Shown: piece after piece, positions 1 through 8,728 of the stretch
Layout: every line of letters starts with the position of its first letter
How positions within the stretch are numbered: position 1 is the first letter of the stretch
From: Bacteroidaceae bacterium
Lineage (GTDB): Bacteria > Bacteroidota > Bacteroidia > Bacteroidales > Bacteroidaceae
Assembly: GCA_017651315.1 (NCBI GenBank)
Contig: JAGCDE010000017.1
Coordinates: 1-44,519 of the forward strand
Reading direction: 5' to 3'
DNA: 44,519 nt
Made by a program: the position numbers and the translations under genes
The notes under the pieces: model-generated
Seen by the model: the letters and a program-made list of their open reading frames with translations, nothing else
Databases searched by the model: none
Told to the model about the DNA's origin: nothing

Positions 1-121
1 AAGGGTTTGTGAACAAACTAAAAGCTGTCAAGCGGATAATGTACGGACGTGCATCACTTGAGTTGTTGAGAAGGAAAATGGTGTTCAGTGATTTTTGCTT
101 CAACTAAATTGCGGAAGAACC
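1..121 (+). mobile_element. Right end of an ISL3-like insertion sequence (partial)
   Basis: The window opens inside a coding tail that resembles the C-terminus of ISL3-family transposases (see the partial CDS). Just after its stop, positions 108-121 read ATTGCGGAAGAACC. Read inward from the right this is GGTTCTTCCGCAAT, similar in form to ISL3-family terminal inverted repeats, which commonly begin GG-TCTTCCG. The element probably ends near position 121. The matching left end and any 8-bp target duplication lie outside the window, so the family call comes from memory of the family pattern only. Confidence 0.5.
3..107 (+). CDS. ISL3-like transposase, C-terminal fragment (partial at window start)
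   Basis: An open frame enters from the left edge and ends at the TAA at 105-107, giving 34 residues. It contains NKLKAVKRIMYGRASLELLR, which matches the usual end of ISL3-type DDE transposases, where a basic N-K-K-x-I/V-K-R segment is followed by a YGR/YGF motif and a leucine-rich helix. The catalytic residues would lie upstream, outside the window. It is followed at once by a plausible IS terminal repeat. It could also be a remnant rather than a live element; that cannot be told from here. Confidence 0.55.
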   Translation, partial: GFVNKLKAVKRIMYGRASLELLRRKMVFSDFCFN

Positions 122-142
122 ACCTTTTTTAGGGAAACACAC

Positions 143-160
143 TTTGCAACAGTTTTGCAA
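143..160 (+). repeat. Tandem TTTGCAAC direct repeat upstream of the WG-repeat gene
   Basis: TTTGCAAC occurs at 143-150 and again at 153-160, a 10-bp period or about one helical turn. It lies between the IS end and the promoter box at 195-202. The spacing would suit a regulator binding one face of the helix, but no regulator is known and the repeat may be chance. Confidence 0.35.
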
Positions 161-169
161 CGCGTGATT

Positions 170-202
170 CTTGTATAGGATTGACGTTTATTCATATCTT
201 TG
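170..202 (+). promoter_or_regulatory. Bacteroidetes-type promoter for the repeat-protein operon
   Basis: TATCTTTG at 195-202 fits the -7 consensus TAnnTTTG. CTTG at 170-173 is a near match to the -33 TTTG, with 21 bases between. Predicted transcription start is about 209, giving a leader of about 30 bases to the ATG at 239. Confidence 0.55.
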
Positions 203-238
203 TTTCAAACTTTAACCTGAACACAGAAGTAACAGATT

Positions 239-1501
239 ATGAAAAAGCATTTTATCTTACTATCCCTCTTGTTATCCATACTGACAGCATCAAGTCGCAT
301 ATCTGCACAGCCTACACCGTTCATCTATGATTTTGTGCAGTCATTTCATGAAGGCTTTGCTATGGTCATGAAAGACGGAAAGTGCGGTTTCATTGACCGT
401 ACAGGTGATCTCATAATACCTTATGTGTATGATTACGCATCGGAATTCAGGAATGGTTATTCAGTAGTAACAAAGGACGGAAAGAAAGGAATAATAGACA
501 GGAAAGGAAGAGAAATCATTGCTCCTGAGTATGACGGATATGAAATTGGACGAGGATTCAGCGAAGGGCTGGTGTTTATCAGGAAAGGCAAACAGATGGC
601 TTTTGTAGATACAATGGGGCAAACGGTGATCGATATGTCCGCTTATTCCATTCGTGCCAATGAAGATTCCCTGGTGTTTGGCACTGCAGATCCCAGTTAT
701 TCTTTCCATGATGGTCTTGCTGCTGTCAAAATGGACGGTAAATGCGGATACATTGACAGAAACGGCAATATTGTTATCCCCTTCATCTTTGATTATGCCG
801 GTGATTTTCAGTACGGTATTTCCTATGTTCAGATGAGTTATAACAAGCCTGTTTTCATAGACAAATCAGGGATGATTGTCTATGATCCTATAACAAAAGT
901 CAGATTAATCATGGGGCCCCTTCAAGGAGATTCAATCATATATGTCGTAAAAACGGATGATACCGCAGATGTGATAGATAATACCGGAAAAACAATAACA
1001 ACACTGAGTTGCAGAGCAATATGGGACAATCTGGAGGACACATATATCGTAAGTGTAAGCCATGGAAAGAAAAGGCAATTATATAAGGATGGCAAAAACA
1101 TTTGGCGAATCAGGGAAATAGATGATTTGGGATACGGAATGAAAGACAAATCCGACAGGAAACTGACATCCCTACGTTACAGGACAATGGCAGGTTTCAG
1201 TGAGGAGCTGGCTATGGCCTTGAAAAGGAAGAAGGCAGGTTTTCTGGACAGCAACGGAAAGGTTGTGATTCCATTTAAATACCGTATGGCTGACAGCTTC
1301 CGGGAAGGACGGGCCAGAGTGGTGAAAGGGAAACACTGCGGTTTCATTGACCGTACAGGAAAAGTGGCAATACCGTTCATATATGATGATGCAATAAGTT
1401 TCAGTGAAGGTCTTGCCGCTGTAAAAAAGGAAGGGAAATGGGGGTTCATTGACAAATCCGGAAACTTTTTGATACTTTCTGAGGAAGAAAAAGTGCAGTA
1501 G
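239..1501 (+). CDS. Exported WG-repeat protein
   Basis: This 420-residue protein has a cleavable signal peptide (hydrophobic residues 5-17, likely cut after RISA at residue 23). The rest is built of WG-type beta repeats of about 35-45 residues. Examples of the core are DGKCGFIDRTG (about 46-56), DGKKGIIDRKG (about 80-90), DGKCGYIDRNG, KAGFLDSNGKV, HCGFIDRTGKV and KWGFIDKSGN at the C-terminus. Each is followed by a hydrophobic I-P-x-x-Y/F-D stretch. WG repeats have no single known activity and are usually taken as binding or scaffold domains. The middle (about 220-310) is degenerate. It is the first gene of a four-gene run of exported repeat proteins, 52 bp ahead of the next gene. The start is the ATG that gives a proper signal peptide about 30 bases after the promoter. 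Confidence 0.85.
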   Translation: MKKHFILLSLLLSILTASSRISAQPTPFIYDFVQSFHEGFAMVMKDGKCGFIDRTGDLIIPYVYDYASEFRNGYSVVTKDGKKGIIDRKGREIIAPEYDGYEIGRGFSEGLVFIRKGKQMAFVDTMGQTVIDMSAYSIRANEDSLVFGTADPSYSFHDGLAAVKMDGKCGYIDRNGNIVIPFIFDYAGDFQYGISYVQMSYNKPVFIDKSGMIVYDPITKVRLIMGPLQGDSIIYVVKTDDTADVIDNTGKTITTLSCRAIWDNLEDTYIVSVSHGKKRQLYKDGKNIWRIREIDDLGYGMKDKSDRKLTSLRYRTMAGFSEELAMALKRKKAGFLDSNGKVVIPFKYRMADSFREGRARVVKGKHCGFIDRTGKVAIPFIYDDAISFSEGLAAVKKEGKWGFIDKSGNFLILSEEEKVQ

Positions 1502-1540
1502 CAGTAAACTATAGAAAACCTTTCAACTCTTTCAAAGCTT

Positions 1541-1551
1541 AAACAGATTCT
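1541..1551 (+). repeat. Dispersed intergenic motif, copy 1 (AAACAGATTCT)
   Basis: AAACAGATTCT lies just upstream of the start codon at 1554. Its reverse complement, AGAATCTGTTT, recurs in several other gene gaps of this window (6485, 14807, 17426, 24813, 24881, 27505). Confidence 0.4.
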
Positions 1552-1553
1552 AA

Positions 1554-3515
1554 ATGCATTATTTCTTTTATAAAACTCTTCTGGTCTGTTGCATAATTCT
1601 AATGTTTCAAGCAATCAGAGGACAGAACATTCCCGATGAACCGTTAGGCGGGAAGGTTCCTGAAAATGTTTTGGATTCATTAGAGATAGATGGCCTGAAT
1701 TATTCGCTGATAAAGGTGAATGGTTACCCTGACTCCCGTTATTGCTATCTGACAGGATTTGCCGGAAATAATGAGAGAGACAGTGTGTCAGTGGCTGGTG
1801 AGGTTCTTTTTTCCGGCGAGTGTTATCCTGTGAGAATCAAGCGCGAAGCATTCATTAACAATGATAAAATAAAGATTCTTGTATTAAACGATGGAATCAG
1901 TGAGATTGGGCGCGAGGCTTTTGCGGGTTGTAACAATCTCAAAGAAATTTCCTTTCCGGAATCTCTTGACAGGATTGGAACATCGGCTTTTGAGAATTGC
2001 ACCGGTATTTCCCGTCTCGTGCTGAAGTGCACCACCATTGAGGCAAATGTTTTTTCCGGATGTACTTCACTTCAAACAGTGGATATTCATGTGGATGGTT
2101 GGGGTTCTGGAATTTTCAGGAACTGCAGAGGCCTGCGCAGAATAACATTCAATCAACAGAAAAGTTACCAAGGTGTGGCAGATGAGTCATTCTTGAACTG
2201 CACAAGTCTGGAATCTGTAGAACTTGGATGCTCTAATGTGGGTAACAATGCATTCATGGGTTGTTCATCATTACATTCAGTCTCTATTGCAGAAGGAATC
2301 AGCCGTATAGGTAATAGAGCATTTATGGGTTGTTCTTCTCTGGAAACCATATTTATACCTTCAACAGTTGAATCAATCGGAGTGGCAGCATTTTCATACT
2401 GTGAAAATCTTCATTCAATTACTGTCTCTGAACAGAATGCTTCATATACATCCGGACAAGGGGCTAATGCAATAATAGACAAGGACAACGGAGAACTGAT
2501 TGCCGGATGCGGTTCAACTGTTATTCCCGAATCGGTATGCCGGATAGGTGACTACGCATTCTGTGGCCAAAACATTCGTTATGTGAATCTATCTGATAAT
2601 GTTGTTCATATTGGGTGCTACGCTTTTGCCAACTGCAATGAACTCCGGGAGATAACCATTCCATCAAGCGTACAGTCAATGGGTAGCAAAGAACATCCTA
2701 ATGTGTTTTATGGCTGTAATCTCCACAGTGTCAGTGTGGCAAAGGACAACAGTTTTTTCAAATCAAAGGGAAACTGTATCATTGAAACAGGTTCCAATCG
2801 TTTGATAACAGGTGGCAGCCAAGCCAGGATTCCCAAAGGAACGGTCTCAATTGCGGGTGATTCATTCCGTGGCTGTACAGGCATATCCCAACTGCTTATA
2901 CCTGCAAGTGTATCTGAAATCGTTCCAGGAGCATTCTATGGCTGTACCGGAATAAAAAAAGTTACTGTAAACAGAAGAAACAAGGTCTTTGATTCCAGAT
3001 CAGGTTGTAACGCCATAATGAACCGTTCGGACAACAGTCTGGTGGTAGGGTTCAGTTCAACCGTCATCCCTGATGAAACAACCGCAATCGGTCCTATGGC
3101 TTTTGCAGGGATGGATGACATTGTCAAGATAACCATTCCAGGTTCTGTAGATAGCATCTTCAATCACGCTTTCAGTGGCTGCGAAAACCTGCGACAATTA
3201 GAACTGCCTGATTCTATGCATTTCATTGGTGAAGGAGCTTTCGCGGAATGCACTTCATTGTCATCTGTCAAGTGTCCTGACAATGTAACATTTATCAGCA
3301 ACGAAATGTTCATGCGCTGTTCTGGACTTACAGAGGTGACTCTGTCTGGCAGGACTGAACTGATTGGTTTTTATGCTTTCGGTGAATGCGTCAACCTCAA
3401 GTATCTGCATGCGCCATCCGACGTCAGCATATGCCCGGACTCATTCTACGGCTGTGATAAACTGATATTCAGACACTCCCCAGAAAATAGACGGCAGTAC
3501 TTTCGCCAATTGTAG
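1554..3515 (+). CDS. Secreted BspA-like leucine-rich repeat protein
   Basis: The 653-residue product has a signal peptide (hydrophobic residues 8-20, likely cut after IRG at 23). A long LRR_5/BspA-type solenoid runs from about residue 95 to 640. The repeat signature is plain: I-G-x-x-A-F-x-G-C-x-x-L-x-x-I/V-x-I-P-x-S/T-V, for example IGREAFAGCNNLKEISFPES, AFMGCSSL twice, and AFSGCENL. Proteins of this type (Tannerella BspA, Trichomonas BspA-like) are secreted or surface proteins that bind host or bacterial partners. No sorting domain or anchor is evident at the C-terminus. Two short insertions with an N-x-x-I motif (near 300 and 400) interrupt the solenoid, as often seen. It is co-directional with its neighbours and has a partner of the same family at 4640-6382. 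Confidence 0.88.
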   Translation: MHYFFYKTLLVCCIILMFQAIRGQNIPDEPLGGKVPENVLDSLEIDGLNYSLIKVNGYPDSRYCYLTGFAGNNERDSVSVAGEVLFSGECYPVRIKREAFINNDKIKILVLNDGISEIGREAFAGCNNLKEISFPESLDRIGTSAFENCTGISRLVLKCTTIEANVFSGCTSLQTVDIHVDGWGSGIFRNCRGLRRITFNQQKSYQGVADESFLNCTSLESVELGCSNVGNNAFMGCSSLHSVSIAEGISRIGNRAFMGCSSLETIFIPSTVESIGVAAFSYCENLHSITVSEQNASYTSGQGANAIIDKDNGELIAGCGSTVIPESVCRIGDYAFCGQNIRYVNLSDNVVHIGCYAFANCNELREITIPSSVQSMGSKEHPNVFYGCNLHSVSVAKDNSFFKSKGNCIIETGSNRLITGGSQARIPKGTVSIAGDSFRGCTGISQLLIPASVSEIVPGAFYGCTGIKKVTVNRRNKVFDSRSGCNAIMNRSDNSLVVGFSSTVIPDETTAIGPMAFAGMDDIVKITIPGSVDSIFNHAFSGCENLRQLELPDSMHFIGEGAFAECTSLSSVKCPDNVTFISNEMFMRCSGLTEVTLSGRTELIGFYAFGECVNLKYLHAPSDVSICPDSFYGCDKLIFRHSPENRRQYFRQL

Positions 3516-3566
3516 CAAATTCACAAGTTATTTAAAATGATATATTTTCTTTATAGGTTAATGTAT

Positions 3567-4652
3567 ATGAAACTGATTGTTAAACCTTTGGTTATTGTCG
3601 CCGTTTTGTTAGCCCTAACAGCTTGTCATGCCCAGGATGATGGCAAAGCGACAAACCAGGCAACTCTTGACAGCCCTTTTGACACAGTTGCAATCATAGG
3701 TGTCGAGAATGAGACTTACCTGGAAACAAACAAGGTTTTCAAAAACAATGACGGAAGCCGCAGGATTCAGAATATCACTATCCGCTGCGCCATGGACAGG
3801 CCATATTCCAGTGCTGTCAGGCGTGATTCCGTTTATGACGAGAACAACAGATTATCCGGTATATTTTATTACAGGAACAATTCCTTAAGAGATACTGTGA
3901 TGTATTTTGGCGGCCATCGATTCAAGACTAAGGTTCCGGATAAGCGGAATTGGATACAATATGAGATGATCCTGTGTTCTTACTTTCCGGAAACAGGCAA
4001 ACCAACTGCTGCAATACATGAGAAACGCACCAGATATGACGATGACAGTTTCTGGACCACATGTGAATACGAGATTTATGAATATGACAGCAATAATGGA
4101 AGTTTGATTTCCATTACCTGCCTACAAAATGATGAAAGAAACAACACCGCGATAAGGGAGAAAAGATTCTTTGACAGTCTCGGTCACCTCACACGCACCG
4201 AAATATCCGACACACGCTATGAATACAAATATGATCCGAGGGGCAATTGTATCAAGGAATTACGGAATGGAGTGCTGATGAGAAGGCGGATTTTTGAGGA
4301 AGACAGGCTGGCAATTGATTCCGTCATGAACACATCGAACGATTCCAGAACCGTGTGTCAATACAACGGGCTTGGACTACTGACCATCCGGACTACATTC
4401 TATTCCGGACAGGAAATGACATCTTTCAGCAGGATAACATACGAATATGACATTTTCGGCAGAGTGATAAAAGAGCACCATTTAAGCGTGGATGAGTCAG
4501 GGATGCCGTGGAAAGATATAGAACAACGCTATGAATACAATGACAGAACAGGAAAGATCATTATGGAAACGGTTAACAACCTGGATAATGACACTATAAA
4601 TCCCACCATTTTCAAGTATTGTTCTTTAAAAATAATCGAATGCTTACTATAA
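3567..4652 (+). CDS. Lipoprotein with YD-repeat-like segments
   Basis: I chose the ATG at 3567 because it starts a clean lipoprotein signal (MKLIVKPL...LALTAC, lipobox cysteine about residue 20). An upstream ATG at 3537 would add ten residues before the signal. The mature part of about 340 residues contains tyrosine-rich pieces resembling RHS/YD repeats: YEYKYDPRGNCIKE, ITYEYDIFGRVIKE and QRYEYNDRTGKI. These suggest a beta-strand repeat fold facing the periplasm or cell surface. I do not recognise a specific family. It sits between two BspA-like genes and overlaps the next gene by 13 bases (ATG at 4640, stop at 4650-4652), which points to translational coupling. Confidence 0.7.
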   Translation: MKLIVKPLVIVAVLLALTACHAQDDGKATNQATLDSPFDTVAIIGVENETYLETNKVFKNNDGSRRIQNITIRCAMDRPYSSAVRRDSVYDENNRLSGIFYYRNNSLRDTVMYFGGHRFKTKVPDKRNWIQYEMILCSYFPETGKPTAAIHEKRTRYDDDSFWTTCEYEIYEYDSNNGSLISITCLQNDERNNTAIREKRFFDSLGHLTRTEISDTRYEYKYDPRGNCIKELRNGVLMRRRIFEEDRLAIDSVMNTSNDSRTVCQYNGLGLLTIRTTFYSGQEMTSFSRITYEYDIFGRVIKEHHLSVDESGMPWKDIEQRYEYNDRTGKIIMETVNNLDNDTINPTIFKYCSLKIIECLL

Positions 4653-6382
4653 TCCTCTTCATTCTGCTTTTAATACAGACGCCATCTGATCCGGAAATTT
4701 CAGCCCGGCAAACAGACGTTTACAGGTATAGCATAGTGGAGTCTGGCTTTAACAGTCCGGTTGAAGTGGCCATAGGATACGACTTTAAGAAGGACGGGAT
4801 AATGTACAGGATTATCCCCGAAGAAGGATGCGTGACAGTATGCGCCATAGACAGCACGATGAAAGGAGTGATTGTACTGCCCCCGACAGTCACGGCCGAT
4901 GACGGGAAACAATACGATGTCACAGCCATAGGCATGAACGAGAACTATTTCTGGCCTTATCAGGCAGTATTCGCTTCATCCGGAGGGATTGACAGTATTG
5001 TCATTCCTGAAGGTGTAAAGACTATAGGGTCCTATTCATTTGCATTCTGTCATGACCTTGAATCGATAGAGATACCTTCAAGCGTGGAGTACATTGGCAG
5101 TAAAGCTTTTGAAAGATGTACGAACCTGAAGAATGTGATCATAAACGGGACACCAGTGATTAGCAGCAATGACGCCCTTCAGAACACCCGTTGGATGGGT
5201 GAGCAGCGTGATGCCGTTATCCTGAATGGCAATCTGGTATGGCAGAAGGGGGTTCTAAATCCGATAAACACTACTCCCGAAGGTGTAGTTACAATCTGTT
5301 CCAATGCTTACGACAACAATCCCCCATCCATCATCACTGTAAGAGAGGGAGTAAGGAACATTCTGCCTGATGCGTTTCATGCCAATAGGAAAGTGATACT
5401 GCCCTCTACTGTTGAAACATTGGCAATCAATGTGTTCATGGCCCTGCGTGCAGCCGGTGACGAATACATTGACTCCATTTTCATTCCACGGAACGTGAAT
5501 AATCTTGTCCTGCATGACATGACTGGAGCACCAGTGAAAGACCTCAGGGTCAAACATATTTCGGTTGATCCCCTGAACAGTGAGTATAGTTCTGGCGAAA
5601 ACGGAAACTATGTTATGCGCCAGTCTGACAGCACCCTGATTATAATGGGCAGGAATGCCATTATTCCCGATGGAATCAAAAAGATAGGCTCTAATGTGTT
5701 CCGCTGGAAGCATGAGCTGACTGAAATCAGTATCCCCTCCTCCGTGGAAGAGATAGGTGGATATGCATTCGAGGGATGCAGGAACCTGCAGACAGTAATA
5801 CTGCCTGATAAGATGGAACGGATAGATGAAGGGGCTTTTGCAAGATGTGAAAAAATACAGGACATAACATTCCCGGACAATATCAAGGAAATAGGCTCCT
5901 TCTCTTTCTGGTTGACAGGACTCTCTGATATCTTTATACCGGAAAATGTGTCTTATATAGGGGACGGAGCTTTCGCTTCCTGCCAGAATCTTGAAAGGAT
6001 AGTGGTGGACAAGAGAAACCGAAAATACAAGAATGACAGGAAAGAAAGCGCTATAATCCGTAAGAAAGGCAAGAAGCTGGTCGCGGTTGCAGGTAACGCA
6101 ATAATACCTGACAATATCAAGGAGATAGGGAAAGGAGTTTTCTGTTATAATGACAATCTGACAACACTACATATACCATTAAAGGTTGAGAAGATTGACG
6201 ATGGGGCCTTTGAAGGTTGCATTAACTTGCGGGAGGTATGGATTAACAAAAGGCTCCGGAAAATAGGTAAGGAAGTGTTTTCATACTGCAGGTCTTTAAC
6301 CGACGTTTATATCCCCGAGAGCAGCAGGGAACTGTTTGACGCAGAGCTGTTCCCCAAGAATACAACCATACACGTTTACTGA
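4640..6382 (+). CDS. Secreted BspA-like leucine-rich repeat protein (second copy)
   Basis: I start it at the ATG at 4640; a TTG at 4619 would extend it by seven residues. The 580-residue product has a signal peptide (MLTIILFILLLIQ..., possible cut after EISA near residue 22). LRR_5 repeats dominate the remainder: TIGSYSFAFCHDLESIEIPS, IGGYAFEGCRNLQTVILPD, IDEGAFARCEKI, and more to the C-terminus. Residues about 175-300 are less regular. The family is the same as 1554-3515, but the two proteins are clearly diverged, so this is not a recent duplication. The overlap with the preceding lipoprotein gene suggests joint expression. A binding or adhesin role is inferred from the family. Confidence 0.85.
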   Translation: MLTIILFILLLIQTPSDPEISARQTDVYRYSIVESGFNSPVEVAIGYDFKKDGIMYRIIPEEGCVTVCAIDSTMKGVIVLPPTVTADDGKQYDVTAIGMNENYFWPYQAVFASSGGIDSIVIPEGVKTIGSYSFAFCHDLESIEIPSSVEYIGSKAFERCTNLKNVIINGTPVISSNDALQNTRWMGEQRDAVILNGNLVWQKGVLNPINTTPEGVVTICSNAYDNNPPSIITVREGVRNILPDAFHANRKVILPSTVETLAINVFMALRAAGDEYIDSIFIPRNVNNLVLHDMTGAPVKDLRVKHISVDPLNSEYSSGENGNYVMRQSDSTLIIMGRNAIIPDGIKKIGSNVFRWKHELTEISIPSSVEEIGGYAFEGCRNLQTVILPDKMERIDEGAFARCEKIQDITFPDNIKEIGSFSFWLTGLSDIFIPENVSYIGDGAFASCQNLERIVVDKRNRKYKNDRKESAIIRKKGKKLVAVAGNAIIPDNIKEIGKGVFCYNDNLTTLHIPLKVEKIDDGAFEGCINLREVWINKRLRKIGKEVFSYCRSLTDVYIPESSRELFDAELFPKNTTIHVY

Positions 6383-6484
6383 TCATTTTTAGAAACACCG
6401 GGAAGCGGACTGGAAAGATTCAGGGTCATACTGCCGGAGAGTCTTTCACCTGACATTCTGATTCCCGACAACCGATGATGAGTC

Positions 6485-6539
6485 AGAATCTGTTTTGGCA
6501 AAAAAGGGAATCCCCGGACAAACGGAGACTCCCCTTTCC
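6485..6539. terminator. Possible bidirectional terminator between convergent genes
   Basis: Between the LRR gene (stop 6382) and the minus-strand lipoprotein gene (stop 6558), 6500-6539 holds an imperfect inverted repeat: AAAAAAGGGAATCCCCG pairs loosely with CGGAGACTCCCCTTT. The pairing has mismatches, so this is tentative. A copy of the dispersed motif AGAATCTGTTT precedes it at 6485-6495. The rest of the 175-base gap shows nothing else I recognise. Confidence 0.4.
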
Positions 6540-6557
6540 ATTAACATGACATACAAT

Positions 6558-7400
6558 CTATTTCCTGATCAGAACAATACTGCCCATATACAGCTTTCCG
6601 CCGGACAGATAGACTCTGTATGTGGAAGACCGGGGTGAATAAATCGTCTTGGTCCATTTTTCAGCCTCGAGTGTCTTAGGATCAACAGTGGAATAATTAT
6701 AGACGGTCTTGTTGTTCGAGTCAACACCTGTCTCATAAGAATACCACGTGTCAGTAGGATCTAATGACATGTGGCCTTTACTCACAGACCAGGTGCCAAC
6801 TGTCTTGGAAGCCTCAAGTTGAGCGCCGTCCCATCCCCAGACAATATACCATGTATATCTGTTCCCGTCAAAAACCATACGCTCAGTAACATTGCCTTTC
6901 TCATCATAGTTCTCCCATGTACCCTTAAGATCCGATTGGGTGATATTCTGCTCTGTTCCTTCCTTAAACAGAGTATAAGGGAAGCCATACTCATCTTCTC
7001 CACCCATGAAATAGTCGCCATATACCTCTATAGACATGATTCCCTCATTGATTTCCAAGACTTTGCACCTGCGGGTACCGCTGAAATACTCAGGAACATC
7101 GACCTTGATGAAATCACTTGACTCATATTCATAATATTCTGAAGGAGTCATCCTGATTTCCTTGTTTGCATAAGTGTATTTGCCGGTATCCTTCAGTTTA
7201 GCGATACCACCCCACTGCCACTCGTATTTTCCGTCATTCTTGAACGTCACAATGGGATAATGATACTCATCCTGACAGCCAATCCAAGTTCCGGTGAGTT
7301 CTGAATCAGACACATCCTTCCCATCATCCTTATCCTTGTCACAGGAGATAAAAACTATGGCCGCAAGTGCCATAATAGCGAACAAACTGTACTTTCTCAT
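6558..7400 (-). CDS. Lipoprotein with two lipocalin-like beta domains
   Basis: Starting at the ATG at 7400 (two codons inside a longer frame from 7406), the N-terminus is a lipoprotein signal ending in FISC. The cysteine is followed by a strongly acidic/charged stretch (DKDKDDGKD), like the export signal that sends Bacteroidetes lipoproteins to the cell surface. Two related halves follow. The first begins LTGTWIGCQDEYHYP, the second LKGTWENYDEKGN. Each has G-T-W, then F-x-x-D/G-N/G-x-Y-x-W, typical of lipocalin-like (DUF4923/DUF5004-type) lipoproteins. No catalytic motif is visible, and ligand and role are unknown. It is a single gene convergent with the LRR operon. Confidence 0.7.
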   Translation of the reverse strand: MRKYSLFAIMALAAIVFISCDKDKDDGKDVSDSELTGTWIGCQDEYHYPIVTFKNDGKYEWQWGGIAKLKDTGKYTYANKEIRMTPSEYYEYESSDFIKVDVPEYFSGTRRCKVLEINEGIMSIEVYGDYFMGGEDEYGFPYTLFKEGTEQNITQSDLKGTWENYDEKGNVTERMVFDGNRYTWYIVWGWDGAQLEASKTVGTWSVSKGHMSLDPTDTWYSYETGVDSNNKTVYNYSTVDPKTLEAEKWTKTIYSPRSSTYRVYLSGGKLYMGSIVLIRK

Positions 7401-7462
7401 AATCATATTTTTATTTGGTTATACAAAAGTAATATTTTTCCAATTCATATCCTAATTCCAGA

Positions 7463-8728
7463 TTAGTTCTTCCCCCAGAGCGTATCCATGCGCTCCTTTA
7501 TGCGCTGCTCCTGAGCGTTGTCCTGCGGCTGCCAGAACTGCGTGCCCTTGATTTCATCGGGAAGATACTGCTGGTTCACGAAGTTTCCCTGATAGTCATG
7601 GGCGTACTTGTAGTTGTCGCCGTAACCCAGCTCTTTCATGAGCGATGTGGGGGCGTTCCTCAGGTGCAGCGGGACGGGAAGGTTACCGGTCTCCCCCACC
7701 TTACCCAGGGCATTGGCTATGCCCATGTAGGCGGAGTTGCTCTTGGGGCTGGTGGCCAGATAGACGGTAGCCTCGGCCAGAGGTATGCGGCCTTCGGGCC
7801 AGCCTATCTTCATGACGGCGTCAAACGCGGCGTTGGCTATCAGCAAAGCATTGGGATTGGCAAGTCCCACATCCTCCGATGCAGAAATGACAAGACGGCG
7901 TGCGATGAAGGCCGGATCCTCACCTGCCTGTACCATGCGGGCCAGCCAGTAGAGGGCGGCATCGGGGTCACTGCCACGGATTGACTTGATGAATGCCGAT
8001 ATGATGTCATAGTGCATCTCACCGTCCTTATCGTATGCAAGGGGGTTCTGCTGGAGGCGCTCGTTCACCACTTCATCGGTGATTATCACCTTGTCAGAGC
8101 TGTCGGCCTCCACCACAAGCTCCAGGATATTGAGCAGCTTGCGGGCATCGCCGCCTGAGAAGCGCAGTATGGCGGTGGTCTCACGCAGTTCTATGTCACG
8201 CTGCTTAAGTATGCTGTCAGTCCTTATGGCCCTGTCCAGTAGTTTGAGCAGGTCATCCTTTTCAAGAGGATTGAGCACATAGACCTGCATACGGGACAGC
8301 AGCGGGCGTATGACCTCGAATGACGGATTCTCAGTCGTAGCGCCTATAAGAGTTATGTCACCACGCTCCACTGCACCGAGCAATGAATCCTGCTGCGCCT
8401 TGTTGAAACGGTGGATTTCATCGATGAAAAGGATGGGACTGCCTTTGGTGCGGAACAGGGGGTTGCTGCGGGCGCGGTCTATGACCTCACGCACCTCCTT
8501 CACGCCTGCGGTAACGGCACTCAAGGTGCTGAAAGGGAGCTCAAGCCTGGTGGCCACAATCTGCGCCAGCGTGGTCTTGCCTGTTCCGGGAGGCCCCCAG
8601 AGTATGAATGATGACAACCTTCCGGAGTCAATCATGCGGCGCAGCACGGCACCCGGACCAACCAGATGTGTCTGTCCCACATAATCGTCCAGAGACCTGG
8701 GTCTCATTCTTTCGGCTAACGGCTGCAT
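7463..8728 (-). CDS. rarA: Replication-associated recombination protein A (RarA/MgsA), AAA+ ATPase
   Basis: RarA is a clamp-loader-like AAA+ ATPase acting at stalled replication forks. I start it at the ATG at 8728, giving the family's usual N-terminus MQPLAERMRPRSLDDYVGQ; a frame start at 8758 would add ten residues. In the 421-residue protein, Walker A is GPPGTGKT (about 45-52), Walker B is ILFIDEIHRFNK (about 99-110) and sensor 1 is LIGATTENPSF. The C-terminal half carries the tetramerisation and MgsA_C regions (SASEDVGLANPNAL, YLATSPKSNSAYMGI, YKYAHDYQGNFVNQQYLP). The length is normal (E. coli RarA is about 447). It overlaps the end of the upstream glycosyltransferase gene by 13 bases, so the two are probably co-transcribed. 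Confidence 0.93.
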   Translation of the reverse strand: MQPLAERMRPRSLDDYVGQTHLVGPGAVLRRMIDSGRLSSFILWGPPGTGKTTLAQIVATRLELPFSTLSAVTAGVKEVREVIDRARSNPLFRTKGSPILFIDEIHRFNKAQQDSLLGAVERGDITLIGATTENPSFEVIRPLLSRMQVYVLNPLEKDDLLKLLDRAIRTDSILKQRDIELRETTAILRFSGGDARKLLNILELVVEADSSDKVIITDEVVNERLQQNPLAYDKDGEMHYDIISAFIKSIRGSDPDAALYWLARMVQAGEDPAFIARRLVISASEDVGLANPNALLIANAAFDAVMKIGWPEGRIPLAEATVYLATSPKSNSAYMGIANALGKVGETGNLPVPLHLRNAPTSLMKELGYGDNYKYAHDYQGNFVNQQYLPDEIKGTQFWQPQDNAQEQRIKERMDTLWGKN

